From positions 434,001-498,000 of the forward strand of contig CAWCOV010000015.1 of the NCBI GenBank assembly GCA_963797255.1: a stretch of DNA of 64,000 bases, given 5' to 3'. The translations under genes and the position numbers were made by a program. The stretch comes from JANXZS01 sp963797255. GTDB lineage: Bacteria > Acidobacteriota > Terriglobia > Terriglobales > Acidobacteriaceae. The notes beneath the pieces are model-generated. The model had not been told where the DNA came from. It did no database searches and was given only the letters and a program-made list of their open reading frames with translations. Below, piece after piece: positions 8,689 to 17,684 of this stretch (positions are counted from its first letter, which is position 1; each line of letters starts with the position of its first letter).

Positions 8689-9495
8689 CTAGCGGGAGAA
8701 TAGACGGCTCAAGAACGAAAACGCTCCGCCACTCGATTCTTCTTCGGGATATAACCCAATCGGTTCCGGCTGTTCCGGCCATGGATCCCCCTGGTAGGCG
8801 GCTCGCGGATTTGTCACAAACAGGCGTTGAGCTGTCTCTTCCCCAAAGTGCCTGGAGACGTAAGCGTATGCGCTACTCAGTTGCGGTGGCCTTGAATTCA
8901 AGTTGTGGGCATCGCTCGCGATGAAATGAACCCAGTTTTTCCTGAGAAGGTTCAGGGCAAAGTGCTCGGCAGTCTTGCCGAAGCGGCCAGTCAAAGCGCT
9001 TGCAGTTACTTGGATCAGGCATCCATTGCGAACCCACTCCGCCAGGCGTTCCGGCCGGTGAGTGATGGTTTGATTCCGTTCGGGATGGGTGATGATAGGG
9101 GTCAGCTTCGCAAGCTCAAGTTCGTAGAAAGTATCTGCCATATTCTGCGCGATTCCGAAGTCGGGAAACTCTACCAGCAGATAGCCTGTCTTGTTGATGC
9201 TGTATCTCGTGGGATTCTTGAGCGCATCGGTGATGTTTTCATACGACAAGTGAAAGTCGCATCCCAGCCCTAGCTGGATGCGGTCCCCAAGCCTCTGCTG
9301 CAATTCAGCCAGCCGCTCGCTGTTCACTTCGGGATCAAATTGATAGGTGTTGTTCGCGTGCGGGGTGCAAACGATGTGCGTAGTTCCGTCCGCAGCGGCC
9401 GCCTCAGCCATTGCGACAGAAGTCTCGATATTCGGAGAGCCGTCATCAAGTCCGTATAGAAGGTGATGATGTATATCGATCAAATGACGCTCCAC
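8689..9495 (-). CDS. PHP-domain tyrosine-protein phosphatase, CpsB/YwqE family
   Basis: The 268-residue protein belongs to the PHP metallo-phosphoesterase family that dephosphorylates bacterial tyrosine kinases controlling polysaccharide export. Metal-binding motifs are visible: DIHHHLLYGLDDGS at the N-terminus, CTPHANN near 43, a conserved CDFH near 79, ITHPERN near 136 and ASDAHN near 193. The start codon appears to be GTG at 9495; no strong ribosome site helps the choice. No kinase or polysaccharide genes are adjacent, so the partner lies elsewhere. The first motif has His where many relatives have Cys, and it keeps the metal-ligand pattern. Confidence 0.87.
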   Translation of the reverse strand: MERHLIDIHHHLLYGLDDGSPNIETSVAMAEAAAADGTTHIVCTPHANNTYQFDPEVNSERLAELQQRLGDRIQLGLGCDFHLSYENITDALKNPTRYSINKTGYLLVEFPDFGIAQNMADTFYELELAKLTPIITHPERNQTITHRPERLAEWVRNGCLIQVTASALTGRFGKTAEHFALNLLRKNWVHFIASDAHNLNSRPPQLSSAYAYVSRHFGEETAQRLFVTNPRAAYQGDPWPEQPEPIGLYPEEESSGGAFSFLSRLFSR

Positions 9496-9519
9496 AACGA
9501 GAATTTACTGAATGAACAT

Positions 9520-10215
9520 CTATCGAGTTGCCAGGACTGAAACCATCGATTCGAAGATTGCCAGTCCATCGGATGAGCCAAGCAGCGATTCGCTGGAGCG
9601 ATCCGGATGCGGCATCATGCCGAGAACATTACGGCCTTCGTTCAGAATCCCAGCTATGTTGCTGATCGAACCGTTCGGATTGGCAGCGTTGGTAATCTCG
9701 CCTTCCTGCGTCGAGTAGCGGAAAACCACTCGGTCTTCGCTCTCGAGACTATGCAGCGTTGCTTCGTCGCAGAAATAGTTTCCTTCCATGTGGCCAATGG
9801 GGATCCTTACCACTTGTCCCTTGGTTATCTTGTTCGTAAAAGGGGTATTCGTTGTCTCCGTGCGCAGGTATACCTGCTTGCAAATGTATTTCAATCCCTG
9901 GTTTCGCAACAGGGCACCCGGTAGTAGCCCGGATTCGCAAAGAATCTGGAAGCCGTTGCAAATTCCCAGAACCAGTCCGCCGCCGGCTGCAAACTTCTTT
10001 ACGGACTGCATGACGGGCGAAAAGCGCGCAATTGCCCCTGTACGCAGATAGTCGCCGTAGGCAAACCCGCCGGGAACAACGATCGCGTCGCAATTCTCAA
10101 GGTTTTCTGAATCGTGCCAGAGAAAGGTCACGGGCTGATGCGCCAGCTCCGCGATCACGTTATAGGTGTCGTGGTCGCAGTTGGAACCAGGAAAAACGAG
10201 AACGCCGAATTTCAT
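9520..10215 (-). CDS. purQ: phosphoribosylformylglycinamidine synthase subunit PurQ
   Basis: PurQ is the glutaminase subunit of FGAM synthase, which supplies ammonia to PurL in step four of purine synthesis. The 231-residue protein shows the class I amidotransferase features: FPGSNCDHD at the N-terminus, the nucleophile Cys in GICNGFQIL near 89, and the His/Glu pair in MMPHPDRSSE near 205. The length is normal. It is only 24 bases upstream of the PHP phosphatase gene on the same strand and could share a transcript. No purS or purL is next to it. Confidence 0.97.
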   Translation of the reverse strand: MKFGVLVFPGSNCDHDTYNVIAELAHQPVTFLWHDSENLENCDAIVVPGGFAYGDYLRTGAIARFSPVMQSVKKFAAGGGLVLGICNGFQILCESGLLPGALLRNQGLKYICKQVYLRTETTNTPFTNKITKGQVVRIPIGHMEGNYFCDEATLHSLESEDRVVFRYSTQEGEITNAANPNGSISNIAGILNEGRNVLGMMPHPDRSSESLLGSSDGLAIFESMVSVLATR

Positions 10216-10349
10216 GACTATAGGCTAGCAGTTTCCCGCCGAATTTCGATGCGGTTTTGCGATGGGTACCAAAGAAATCCCGACTTGGAAACAGAAACTC
10301 AATCAAGCCTGCGGTATGCGATTCTTTATGAGTAAGTGGTTGAGCATCG

Positions 10350-10838
10350 ATGGCCTTCGATCTGAAGACGACTGGGGTTACTGCCGGCAAGGCGCTCGTG
10401 AACTGGTGGCGCGCAATGTCGATCGATGCATTGTGCGTTGCGGTGCTTTGGCTCATAGGACTAATGCTGCTGCGCGTGCCGCTCGCGCCGGCGTGGGCAC
10501 TCGTAGCGGGACTGATGGCGTTCGTTCCCAATATCGGCGGAGTCATCGCACTGATTGGGCCAGCTTTCTCAATACTTTTCAGCGGGCACGATGAAATTCG
10601 CTTCTGGTATTTGCTGGGCCTCTATGCCGTCGTTGTCGTCATCGAGCAGCTCTTGATTCAACCCATGCTGATGAAGAAGACGACGCGGGTGCCGATCTGG
10701 GCGTCGATACTGGTTCCCATCATTCTTGGTATCGTGATTCCATTCTGGGGAGTGTTGCTGGCACCACCACTGCTGGCCGTCGTTTACGCTTTCCGAAAGC
10801 CGAAACAACTACCCACTCCTCCCGGCGAATCTGTCTGA
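10350..10838 (+). CDS. short AI-2E/PerM-family membrane protein
   Basis: This 162-residue protein has four or five hydrophobic helices and contains the AI-2E/PerM exporter signature in FVPNIGGVIALIGP. The hydrophobic stretch YAVVVVIEQLLIQPMLM and a final helix also match the C-terminal half of that family. Full-length members have about 350 residues and eight helices, so this is roughly the second half only. The N-terminus (MAFDLKTTGVTAGKALVNWWRAM) looks like a genuine amphipathic start and not a random break. It may be a natural half-size member or an old truncation. Function is unknown. Confidence 0.65.
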   Translation: MAFDLKTTGVTAGKALVNWWRAMSIDALCVAVLWLIGLMLLRVPLAPAWALVAGLMAFVPNIGGVIALIGPAFSILFSGHDEIRFWYLLGLYAVVVVIEQLLIQPMLMKKTTRVPIWASILVPIILGIVIPFWGVLLAPPLLAVVYAFRKPKQLPTPPGESV

Positions 10839-10906
10839 ATCGCAAAGGCTGCGTATCCACAATCCGCTTCATCGAAAGTATGAGTGTCGATTCTCAGGAG
10901 TTGAGG

Positions 10907-12016
10907 ATGCATAGAAAACAAACCGTGCGGGTCCTGATGCTGGCAGTGCTTACTTTCGCCGCCGCATATCCCGCGGCCGCACAAGCACATACAGACGTTT
11001 ACCCCGGTAAAACCTGGCAGCAGGCTGACGTCGAGAAGCTGGGATGGTCAAAAACCGCGCTAGCGGATGCGCAGCAGTATTACCTCACGATGCCGCCATC
11101 CAGCGTCGTCATTGTCGATCACGGGCTTGTGGTTGCGGAGTGGGGCGATCCGGCGATGCGCGTGAAAATTAGCTCGGGCCGGAAGAGTATGATCAACGCG
11201 CTGTACGGCATTTACGTGAAGAAAGGCCGCATTAACCTCAACAAAACAATGGCACAACTGGGCATCGACGATGTTCCGCCATTGAATGCCGAAGAGAAGC
11301 AGGCAACGGTGAAAATGCTGCTGGAATCCCGCTCCGGCGTGTACCACCCTGCGATCGCTTCGACGCCGGGGATGCGGGCGGGTACGCCGAAGCGCGGAAG
11401 TCACGAAATTGGGACTTTCTGGTATTACAACAACTGGGATTTCAACGTTTTAGGGACGATTTTCGAGCAGCAAACGCATACAAAAATCGGTACTGCGTTC
11501 CAGGACAACATTGCCAAGCCATTGAAAATGGAAGACTTCCGGGCGGAGGACGTATACTATCTGCGGAAATCGCCTGACGATCCGGAAGGAGACTCAATTC
11601 ACCCTGCTTATCACTTCCGAATGACGGCACGGGACATGGCTCGCTTCGGCTATCTCTACCTGCGGCAAGGGAAGTGGGAAGGTAAGCAAGTCGTTCCGAG
11701 TGAATGGGTTACGGAGAGCACTACGGCCTACTCGGAGACCCCGGAAGGCGGTTATGGATACCTCTGGTGGGTGGATGGATTCGACCTTCCAGTGAAGAGT
11801 TTTAGTGCGCGGGGGGCGCTGGCGAAATACATTGTGGTGATTCCGGAGCGGGACCTGGTTGTGGTTTATCAGAACCATACCGAGTATCCAGATAAGTCGT
11901 TGACAGAAAAAGAGTTAAATAAACTTCCGACGATTCCGTATTCGCAGATGGGCGTGTTTTTGAAGATGATTCTCGATGCACAACGCGGACAACCTCAAAT
12001 GGTTAAGAAACAATAA
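10907..12016 (+). CDS. exported serine hydrolase, beta-lactamase/class C family
   Basis: The 369-residue protein has a signal peptide (ending AAAQA near residue 26) and a beta-lactamase-type transpeptidase fold. The Ser-x-x-Lys motif is SGRK near residues 90-93, a Tyr-x-Asn-like YYNN is near 180, and a region around GYGYLWWVDGF supports the fold. Relatives include esterases, D-aminopeptidases and penicillin-binding-like hydrolases, so true beta-lactamase activity should not be assumed. The ATG at 10907 is chosen because AGGAG sits 6 bases upstream and gives a clean signal peptide; an in-frame ATG at 10880 lacks this. Confidence 0.83.
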   Translation: MHRKQTVRVLMLAVLTFAAAYPAAAQAHTDVYPGKTWQQADVEKLGWSKTALADAQQYYLTMPPSSVVIVDHGLVVAEWGDPAMRVKISSGRKSMINALYGIYVKKGRINLNKTMAQLGIDDVPPLNAEEKQATVKMLLESRSGVYHPAIASTPGMRAGTPKRGSHEIGTFWYYNNWDFNVLGTIFEQQTHTKIGTAFQDNIAKPLKMEDFRAEDVYYLRKSPDDPEGDSIHPAYHFRMTARDMARFGYLYLRQGKWEGKQVVPSEWVTESTTAYSETPEGGYGYLWWVDGFDLPVKSFSARGALAKYIVVIPERDLVVVYQNHTEYPDKSLTEKELNKLPTIPYSQMGVFLKMILDAQRGQPQMVKKQ

Positions 12017-12049
12017 CTTAGGTCGAATTGCTGTTCTTGGGGCCGATGG

Positions 12050-12712
12050 ATGGCGGGAGCGGACTACTGGAAGAAGCGACTACTAAGGCATTTGCTGTTA
12101 ATGGTTTGCGCGGTCCTGATGGTTATGGCCGTGTATGCGCTGACGCCGCCGCCGGATGTGCGGCATCGCGCGAGCATGGCTCTGGCTTATGCCGCACTCG
12201 TCTATCTCCTTATTTCTCTATGGCTTGGGCCATGGAACCTGCTGCGTGAAAAGCCCAACCCGGTGAGTTTCGACCTGCGGCGAGACTTCGGAATCTGGGC
12301 TGCGATTCTGGCCTTACTTCATACAGGTGTTGGACTTACGGTGCACCTGCGGGGCCGGATGTGGATGTATTTCTTCAAGGGCCTGCATCCGCTGCAAATC
12401 CAGAAAAACCTGTTTGGGTTTGGCAATTTCACCGGGCTTTTGGCGGCATTTCTCTTCGTTTTTCTGCTCGCAATTTCGAATGATCTGTCGCTTCGCTCGC
12501 TGGGCACGAGTCGTTGGAAACGCTGGCAGCAATGGACTTACATCGCTGTTTTGCTGACGCTGCTGCATGGGATTGCGTACGAAGTGACGGAGAAGCGGAA
12601 GCTTCCCTGGGTAGTGGCTGGGGTGTTGGGAGTGGGGGCGATTACGGCAGTCCAACTCGCTGGAGTTCGGCGAAAAATGAGCGCACAAACAAGCGAATTT
12701 CGACGCAGTTAG
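12050..12712 (+). CDS. ferric-reductase-like transmembrane protein (YedZ/MsrQ-like)
   Basis: This 220-residue integral membrane protein has about six helices. It resembles the ferric reductase-like transmembrane domain that carries b-type haem in MsrQ/YedZ and NADPH-oxidase relatives. Likely haem-ligand His residues are in ALLHTGVGL near 91 and TLLHGIAYE near 173, with conserved RRDFG and W-K-R-W positions. MsrQ normally supplies electrons to the periplasmic methionine-sulfoxide reductase MsrP, but no msrP is nearby. The upstream serine hydrolase ends 33 bases before it on the same strand, so co-transcription is possible. Confidence 0.78.
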   Translation: MAGADYWKKRLLRHLLLMVCAVLMVMAVYALTPPPDVRHRASMALAYAALVYLLISLWLGPWNLLREKPNPVSFDLRRDFGIWAAILALLHTGVGLTVHLRGRMWMYFFKGLHPLQIQKNLFGFGNFTGLLAAFLFVFLLAISNDLSLRSLGTSRWKRWQQWTYIAVLLTLLHGIAYEVTEKRKLPWVVAGVLGVGAITAVQLAGVRRKMSAQTSEFRRS

Positions 12713-12841
12713 ACGCGTTAAAACACGAGCTTTGGCAAAAACGGCATGTGAGCTGAATCACGAACGCCGCTGAGCGCGGGTTGGGCTCGCGTCGAGGTCG
12801 AAGAGGGAATCGTTGGTTCCCAATTCCGCGTGTCGATTGGA

Positions 12842-13360
12842 TTACGACGTCGGGGAGATTTTCTTCTTTGGCTTGGCGCTTTTTGAGTCGGATAGGGCCG
12901 GGCGTCGGGGACGTTGTTTCGCGGAGATTGATTTGATGATGAGGCGGTGGGTGCCCTTTGGGTCGAAGGGCACGTCGGCGCGCGAGACTGCTTCCTTCAT
13001 GAGTGTGCGCACGGCGGGATCGTCGAGCAGGGCGGGCGAGTCGAGGCGGATGTGGCGGATCGCCGTTCCGCTACCCTTCAGGAGTTCTTGTGGATCGGAT
13101 AGGCCGACGCCCTGCGCGAAAAACAGATTCACCCACTTGGGATAGATCGCGACGGAAAAAATGAATTCCGAGGCGCGCTCGGTGGCGCCGTATCCGATGA
13201 CCAGCGCGTTGTAGTTGTCATAGACGAGTTCGAGCGCGGTGGGGTAGAGCTTTCGCATTTTCGCGCGGATGGCCTTGGCCGAAGCGATCATCTCCGGCGA
13301 GTATTTCGCGAGGAAGACGGCGAGTTGTTGCTCGGGTGTTTCGTCCTTTGCTTTCGGCAT
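12842..13360 (-). CDS. DUF1801 domain protein
   Basis: The 172-residue protein matches the DUF1801 (YdhG-like) pattern: an N-terminal helix bundle (AVFLAKYSPEMIASAKAIRAKMRK), then ELVYDNYNALVIGYG, VAIYPKWVNLFFAQG and a late IRLDSPALLDDPAVRTLMKEA. A Lys/Pro-rich tail follows. The family is small and cytoplasmic, and its biochemical role is not established. It is convergent with the ferric-reductase-like gene and divergent from a repeat-filled gap. Confidence 0.8.
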   Translation of the reverse strand: MPKAKDETPEQQLAVFLAKYSPEMIASAKAIRAKMRKLYPTALELVYDNYNALVIGYGATERASEFIFSVAIYPKWVNLFFAQGVGLSDPQELLKGSGTAIRHIRLDSPALLDDPAVRTLMKEAVSRADVPFDPKGTHRLIIKSISAKQRPRRPALSDSKSAKPKKKISPTS

Positions 13361-13455
13361 GATTTTTCTCGACGCGGTGAATTGACTGAACCGAGGAGAG
13401 AATACACCGTCGGGTGGAAACTAGCTTATGAATGGCCGCTGCATGATGAGCTAAT

Positions 13456-13583
13456 CCCACATCTCAAAGGCGAGATGTGGGGCACCCGCATGATTTCTCC
13501 AGCAAGTTATGGGGTTGGCAAGTCAGCTAGTTAGCAAGTCGGCGGTAGAACCACACTCAAGTCAACGGAAGGCTTGAATGGGG
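13456..13583. repeat. hairpin repeat block: A, E-like linker, B
   Basis: The 410-base gap 13361-13771 holds a family A element at 13456-13490 (stem CCCACATCTC with its complement, tail GGCACCCGCA). A stretch of GTTAGCAAGTC-type short direct repeats lies at 13501-13550, and a diverged family B element at 13554-13583 (CACTCAAG ... GGCTTGAATGGGG). Nothing else is clear before the arylsulfatase leader. Confidence 0.8.
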
Positions 13584-13771
13584 CGCGTTGTATACCGCAA
13601 CATCAGCGGACCCGAGCCGCGTGCCGATTCCCATTTGTGATCCAGATCACCGCAACTTTTCTACCGAGAGAGTATTGCTTGGACTGATTTTCCGCTACTA
13701 AAGTCACGGTTCGATTCGGCAGTCGAAGCATCCTCGTGTCCAAAAAACTATAGAACGAAAGGCAAGACAGA

Positions 13772-15397
13772 ATGGATCCAAGTTTGATGATGAAGAGATT
13801 TTCCCTGGCAGCGGTGGTTGCTTCGACTTTTTTCGCCAGCGTTAGCGCGACCTCTCATGCCCAGGCATCCGCCGCAAAGCAACCTAACATTGTGATCATT
13901 TGGGGCGATGACATTGGTCAGACGGATGTGAGTGCTTATTCGATGGGCCTGATGGGCTTTCGCACACCCAACATTGATCGTGTCGCCAAGGAAGGGATGA
14001 TCTTTACCGACTTCTATGCGGAGCAGAGCTGCACCGCTGGCCGTGCGTCGTTTCTCACCGGTCAATCGGGCTTACGCACAGGCTTAACCAAGGTTGGTTT
14101 GCCGGGAGCGCTGGTAGGGCTGCAGAAAGAAGACCCGACGATTGCCGAGCTGTTGAAGTCGAAGGGATATGCGACCGGGCAGTTCGGCAAGAATCATCTC
14201 GGAGACCGCAACGAATTCCTTCCCACCGTGCACGGCTTTGACGAGTTCTACGGCAATCTCTACCACCTGAACGCGGAAGAAGAGCCGGAAGATCCTGACT
14301 ATCCGAAGGACCCGGCGTTTCGCGCCAAGTTTGGGCCACGCGGTGTGATGGATTGCAAGGCATCCGACACTGACGACGCAACTATAGATCCTCGATTTGG
14401 CAAGGTCGGCAAACAAGTCTGCAAGGACACCGGTCCGCTGACCAGGAAGCGGATGGAAGTTATCGACGATGACATCGCTGCTCGCGCCGTGGACTTTATT
14501 CAGCGGCAGAACAAGGCGGGCAAGCCAGCCTTTGTCTGGGTGAACTTCACGCACATGCATTTCCGCACGCACACGAAGGCGGAGAGCGTCGGCCAGTCTG
14601 GCCGCTGGCAGGACACCTATCACGACGCCATGATCGACCACGACAAGAATGTCGGCACGGTTCTCAAGGCGCTGGATGATCTGGGCATGGTGGACAACAC
14701 CTTTGTGATGTATTCGACCGACAACGGTCCGCACATGAACAGCTGGCCGGACGCGGCGATGACGCCATTCCGCAGCGAGAAAAATACCAACTGGGAAGGC
14801 GCCTACCGGGTACCGGGAATGGTGCGCTGGCCGGGTCATATCAAGCCGGGTTCGGTGTCGAACGAGATCGTTTCGCACCTGGATTGGCTGCCTACCTTTG
14901 TTGAAATGGCCGGGGATCCGAATATCAAGGACGAGTTGATGAAGGGTTACAAGGTGGGCGGCACGACCTACAAGGTTCACCTCGATGGCGACAGTCTTGT
15001 ACCGTATCTCGATGGCAAAAACGCGAAGGGTCCGCGCGAATCGTTCTTCTATATCAACGACGATCAGCAGCTGGTAGCCCTTCGCTATGACAACTGGAAG
15101 ATGGTGTTCATGGAACAGCAGGTCAACGGAACGCTGCTGATCTGGGCGAACCCTTTCACCAGCCTGCGTGTGCCGAAGATGTTCAACCTTCGTACCGATC
15201 CGTATGAGCGGGCAGACGTCACGTCAAACACTTACTGGGACTGGGAGATCAATCACGTTTACCTGCTAGTACCCGCACAAGCCTATGTGGGCCAATTCCT
15301 CGCGACCTTCAAGGAATTCCCACAGCGGCAAAAGGCAGCCGCCTTCAACATGGATGAGGTAATGGAAAAACTGGGCGAGGCCAACTCGTCGAAGTAG
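13772..15397 (+). CDS. exported arylsulfatase
   Basis: The 541-residue sulfatase should hydrolyse sulfate esters outside the cytoplasm. After a signal peptide (cleavage near SHAQA, about residue 31) it has the metal-binding GDDIG near 45 and the sulfatase signature CTAGR at 87-91. There Cys87 is the residue converted to formylglycine. TGQSGLRTG follows near 96, and later the conserved STDNGPHMN and RVPGMVRWPG. The length is typical. It needs a formylglycine-generating enzyme, which is not in this window. Sulfated polysaccharide or aryl substrates cannot be told apart. A following gene for an exported 2H phosphoesterase is 59 bases away and may be co-transcribed. Confidence 0.93.
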   Translation: MDPSLMMKRFSLAAVVASTFFASVSATSHAQASAAKQPNIVIIWGDDIGQTDVSAYSMGLMGFRTPNIDRVAKEGMIFTDFYAEQSCTAGRASFLTGQSGLRTGLTKVGLPGALVGLQKEDPTIAELLKSKGYATGQFGKNHLGDRNEFLPTVHGFDEFYGNLYHLNAEEEPEDPDYPKDPAFRAKFGPRGVMDCKASDTDDATIDPRFGKVGKQVCKDTGPLTRKRMEVIDDDIAARAVDFIQRQNKAGKPAFVWVNFTHMHFRTHTKAESVGQSGRWQDTYHDAMIDHDKNVGTVLKALDDLGMVDNTFVMYSTDNGPHMNSWPDAAMTPFRSEKNTNWEGAYRVPGMVRWPGHIKPGSVSNEIVSHLDWLPTFVEMAGDPNIKDELMKGYKVGGTTYKVHLDGDSLVPYLDGKNAKGPRESFFYINDDQQLVALRYDNWKMVFMEQQVNGTLLIWANPFTSLRVPKMFNLRTDPYERADVTSNTYWDWEINHVYLLVPAQAYVGQFLATFKEFPQRQKAAAFNMDEVMEKLGEANSSK

Positions 15398-15456
15398 CAC
15401 CGGGAGACGGCGAGGCGCTTCGGAAAAACTGCCTCGCCACCACTGGCAAAAACCAA

Positions 15457-16194
15457 ATGAAATATAGAAGACAGAATATAAGGGTCCTGCGAATTCTTCT
15501 TTTCGTCGCGCTTATATGCGTGGTGGCATCCACGGGCCTTTCGCAGACTGCGAAGCAGCCTTCGATCACTGCCATCGACATCCTGCTGGAACCGGACGCC
15601 ACAATGCTGAAACACGCCGAGGGCAATAACGCGCGGCTACTCGCGGTGTTTCCGAAGGGGTTCGCGCTGGATGCGACACATACGCCGCACATCACCCTAG
15701 TGCAGCGTTTCGTGCGAACCGCTGATCTCGAAAGGGTTTACGCAGTCGTCGGCAAGGTTCTCGCAAACGCCGACGTGAAGGACATGAAGCTGGAGGCATT
15801 CAAGTACTACTATGCCCCGGGCGGCGCGGTTGGAGTGGCGGGTATCTGCGCGAAGCCGACGGCGCAAATCCTCAAGCTGCAGGCGGATATCATCGCAGCA
15901 GTAAGGCCATTTACGGTAGAGACGGGGCCGATTGACGCATTCACGGTTCCACACAGTGATCCCGCCATGGACGCGGCTCTCATCCAATACGTCTCGACAT
16001 TCGTGCCGAAGATGTCCGGCGAGAATTTCAATCCGCACGTGAGTACCGGTGTCGCTCCGAAGGAATACCTCGACAAAATGCTGGCAGAGCCATTTGCACC
16101 GTTTGATTTCTCGCCCGCCGGCGCAGCGGTCTACCAACTGGGCCCGTTCGGTACTGCGGCGAAGAAACTCAAAGAATGGAATCTAGAACATTGA
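15457..16194 (+). CDS. exported 2H phosphoesterase-like protein
   Basis: This 245-residue protein has a signal peptide (LRILLFVALICVVASTGLSQ, about residues 11-30). Two His-x-Thr/Ser-type motifs follow: HITL at 78-81 and HVST at 194-197, about 115 residues apart. That pair defines the 2H phosphoesterase superfamily (2'-5' RNA ligase, LigT and cyclic phosphodiesterases), which acts on 2',3'-cyclic or 2'-5' phosphodiester bonds. Known members are mostly cytoplasmic, so export is unusual. It lies 59 bases behind the arylsulfatase on the same strand and may share its transcript. The call rests on motif pattern only. Confidence 0.7.
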   Translation: MKYRRQNIRVLRILLFVALICVVASTGLSQTAKQPSITAIDILLEPDATMLKHAEGNNARLLAVFPKGFALDATHTPHITLVQRFVRTADLERVYAVVGKVLANADVKDMKLEAFKYYYAPGGAVGVAGICAKPTAQILKLQADIIAAVRPFTVETGPIDAFTVPHSDPAMDAALIQYVSTFVPKMSGENFNPHVSTGVAPKEYLDKMLAEPFAPFDFSPAGAAVYQLGPFGTAAKKLKEWNLEH

Positions 16195-16215
16195 GACCAC
16201 GGTCTCGTCAGCTGA

Positions 16216-16541
16216 CGACCCACATCTTAGTGGGATGACAAGGTGCGAGTTGTCTGGGTCTAATTGTCGGTGAAAGGCCCACATCTCAAACGCGAGATGT
16301 GGGGCACCCGCATTTGTTCAAAGGATGCAGATCTGGGCCACCCTCGCCGAACCGTTGCGTGAAACGCGGATTCCTCCACTACGCTTCGCTTCGGTCGGAA
16401 TGACAAAAGCCGCGAGTGAGCAAGTCAGCACTAACCCCCACTCAAGCCAATGGCGGGCTTGAATGGGCCACCCTCGTCGTCTCGGCTGAGTTGGTAAGTC
16501 TAATCTCCCACCCTTCGAAATTTCGCGAAGGATGAGGCACC
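16216..16541. repeat. hairpin repeat block: A, C, B, D
   Basis: The 458-base gap 16195-16652 is almost entirely repeat. It holds a decayed A fragment near 16216, a full A at 16278-16312, a C element near 16364-16405 and short GAGCAAGTCAGC-type repeats. B follows at 16437-16473, and a diverged D (CCCACCCTTCG ... CGCGAAGGATGAGG) at 16507-16541. Confidence 0.82.
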
Positions 16542-16652
16542 GACATTGCTTGTGATTGTAAGAGAGGGCCACCCGCCAAATGCCACATCTTAACAACGTG
16601 AGAGCAGAACCTCGCTTGCGAATGCGATATGGTGTCGAGACGGAGGAAATGG

Positions 16653-17396
16653 ATGAGCGGACAAATGGATCACACGGGCAAGGTGGCGTTGGTTACGGGT
16701 GCGAACAAGGGTATTGGGTTTGAGGTGTCGCGGCAATTGGCGGCTCTGGGGATGACGGTATTGATGGGTGCGCGCAATCCGCAACTGGGGAACGAGGCGG
16801 CCGCGAAGCTTGGCGCAGAAGGGCTGAAGGTGAAGTCGTTTGAGTTGGACGTGACAAGGCCGGAGACGATCGCGAGCGCGGCGTCGGCGATTGAAAAGGA
16901 GTACGGGCGGATGGATGTGCTGGTGAACAATGCGGGCATCGCGGACAGGGCCGACGGGCCTCCGGGGAAGGTGGATATCGATGCGGTTCGGCGGGTACTG
17001 GAAGTGAATTTCTATGGGCCGCTGCAAGTGACGCAGGCTATGCTTCCGCTGGTGCGCAAGGCGGAGTCCGGGAGGATTGTGAACGTGTCGAGCGGGCTGG
17101 GATCGCTGACGTTGAATGCTGATCCTTCTTGGCCTTTTGCGGAGTACAAATTTCTGGGCTACAACGGATCGAAGGCGCTGCTGAACATGATGACGGTGCA
17201 GCTTGCGTATGAACTGCGTGACACGAAGATCAAGGTGAACGCGGTGAATCCCGGATACACGGCTACGGACATGAATGCCAACAGCGGCACTCAGACGGTG
17301 GCGGAAGGCTCGGAGGAAATTGTTCGGCAGGCCACGAGTGGGGAGGATGGCGTGACGGGTGGCTTCTCCAGCAGGGAAGGCGTCGATCCCTGGTAG
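16653..17396 (+). CDS. short-chain dehydrogenase/reductase, carbonyl-reductase-like
   Basis: This 247-residue NAD(P)-dependent SDR oxidoreductase has TGANKGIG (nucleotide binding) near residue 12, NNAG near 85, VSSGLGS (catalytic Ser) near 137, and YNGSK (Tyr-x-x-x-Lys) near 160. The GANKGIG form and the overall layout resemble carbonyl reductases, but substrate prediction is not safe. GGAGG at 16642-16646 lies 6 bases before the chosen ATG at 16653; an in-frame ATG at 16629 lacks a site. It stands alone between two repeat blocks. Confidence 0.87.
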   Translation: MSGQMDHTGKVALVTGANKGIGFEVSRQLAALGMTVLMGARNPQLGNEAAAKLGAEGLKVKSFELDVTRPETIASAASAIEKEYGRMDVLVNNAGIADRADGPPGKVDIDAVRRVLEVNFYGPLQVTQAMLPLVRKAESGRIVNVSSGLGSLTLNADPSWPFAEYKFLGYNGSKALLNMMTVQLAYELRDTKIKVNAVNPGYTATDMNANSGTQTVAEGSEEIVRQATSGEDGVTGGFSSREGVDPW

Positions 17397-17453
17397 TGGG
17401 TGGCAGCGAATCAGCAAAAGAATCTGTCAAGAATGAACTGATCTTTTCACTCA

Positions 17454-17637
17454 CCCACCCTTCGCAAAGAGCGCGAAGGATGGGGCACCCACACTTTCCG
17501 GTCGAGTGGAAACCATCCCACTCAAGCCAACCACGGGCTTGAATGGGCCACCGTCGTCCGGGGGAAACTAGCTTATGAAGGTCCGTTGCTTAGTGAGCAT
17601 AATCCCACATCTCACAGGCGAGATGTGGGGCAGCCGT
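17454..17637. repeat. hairpin repeat block: D, B, A
   Basis: Family D lies at 17454-17490 (12-bp stem CCCACCCTTCGC/GCGAAGGATGGG with one mismatch, tail GGCACCC), followed by the linker GGTCGAGTGGAA. B is at 17517-17552 and A at 17604-17637. An apparent N-terminal extension of the next gene is only this repeat being translated. Confidence 0.85.
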
Positions 17638-17684
17638 ATTTGTTCAGGGCTGACGTCTGGGCACCAATGCAAAATGGAAATAGT

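Noticed and set aside
15409..15438. GGCGAGGC/GCCTCGCC hairpin after the arylsulfatase as a terminator
   Set aside because: It has a long loop and no T-run, and the next gene follows closely.
17586..17684. Extended start of the AAA ATPase
   Set aside because: The extra codons translate a family A repeat.
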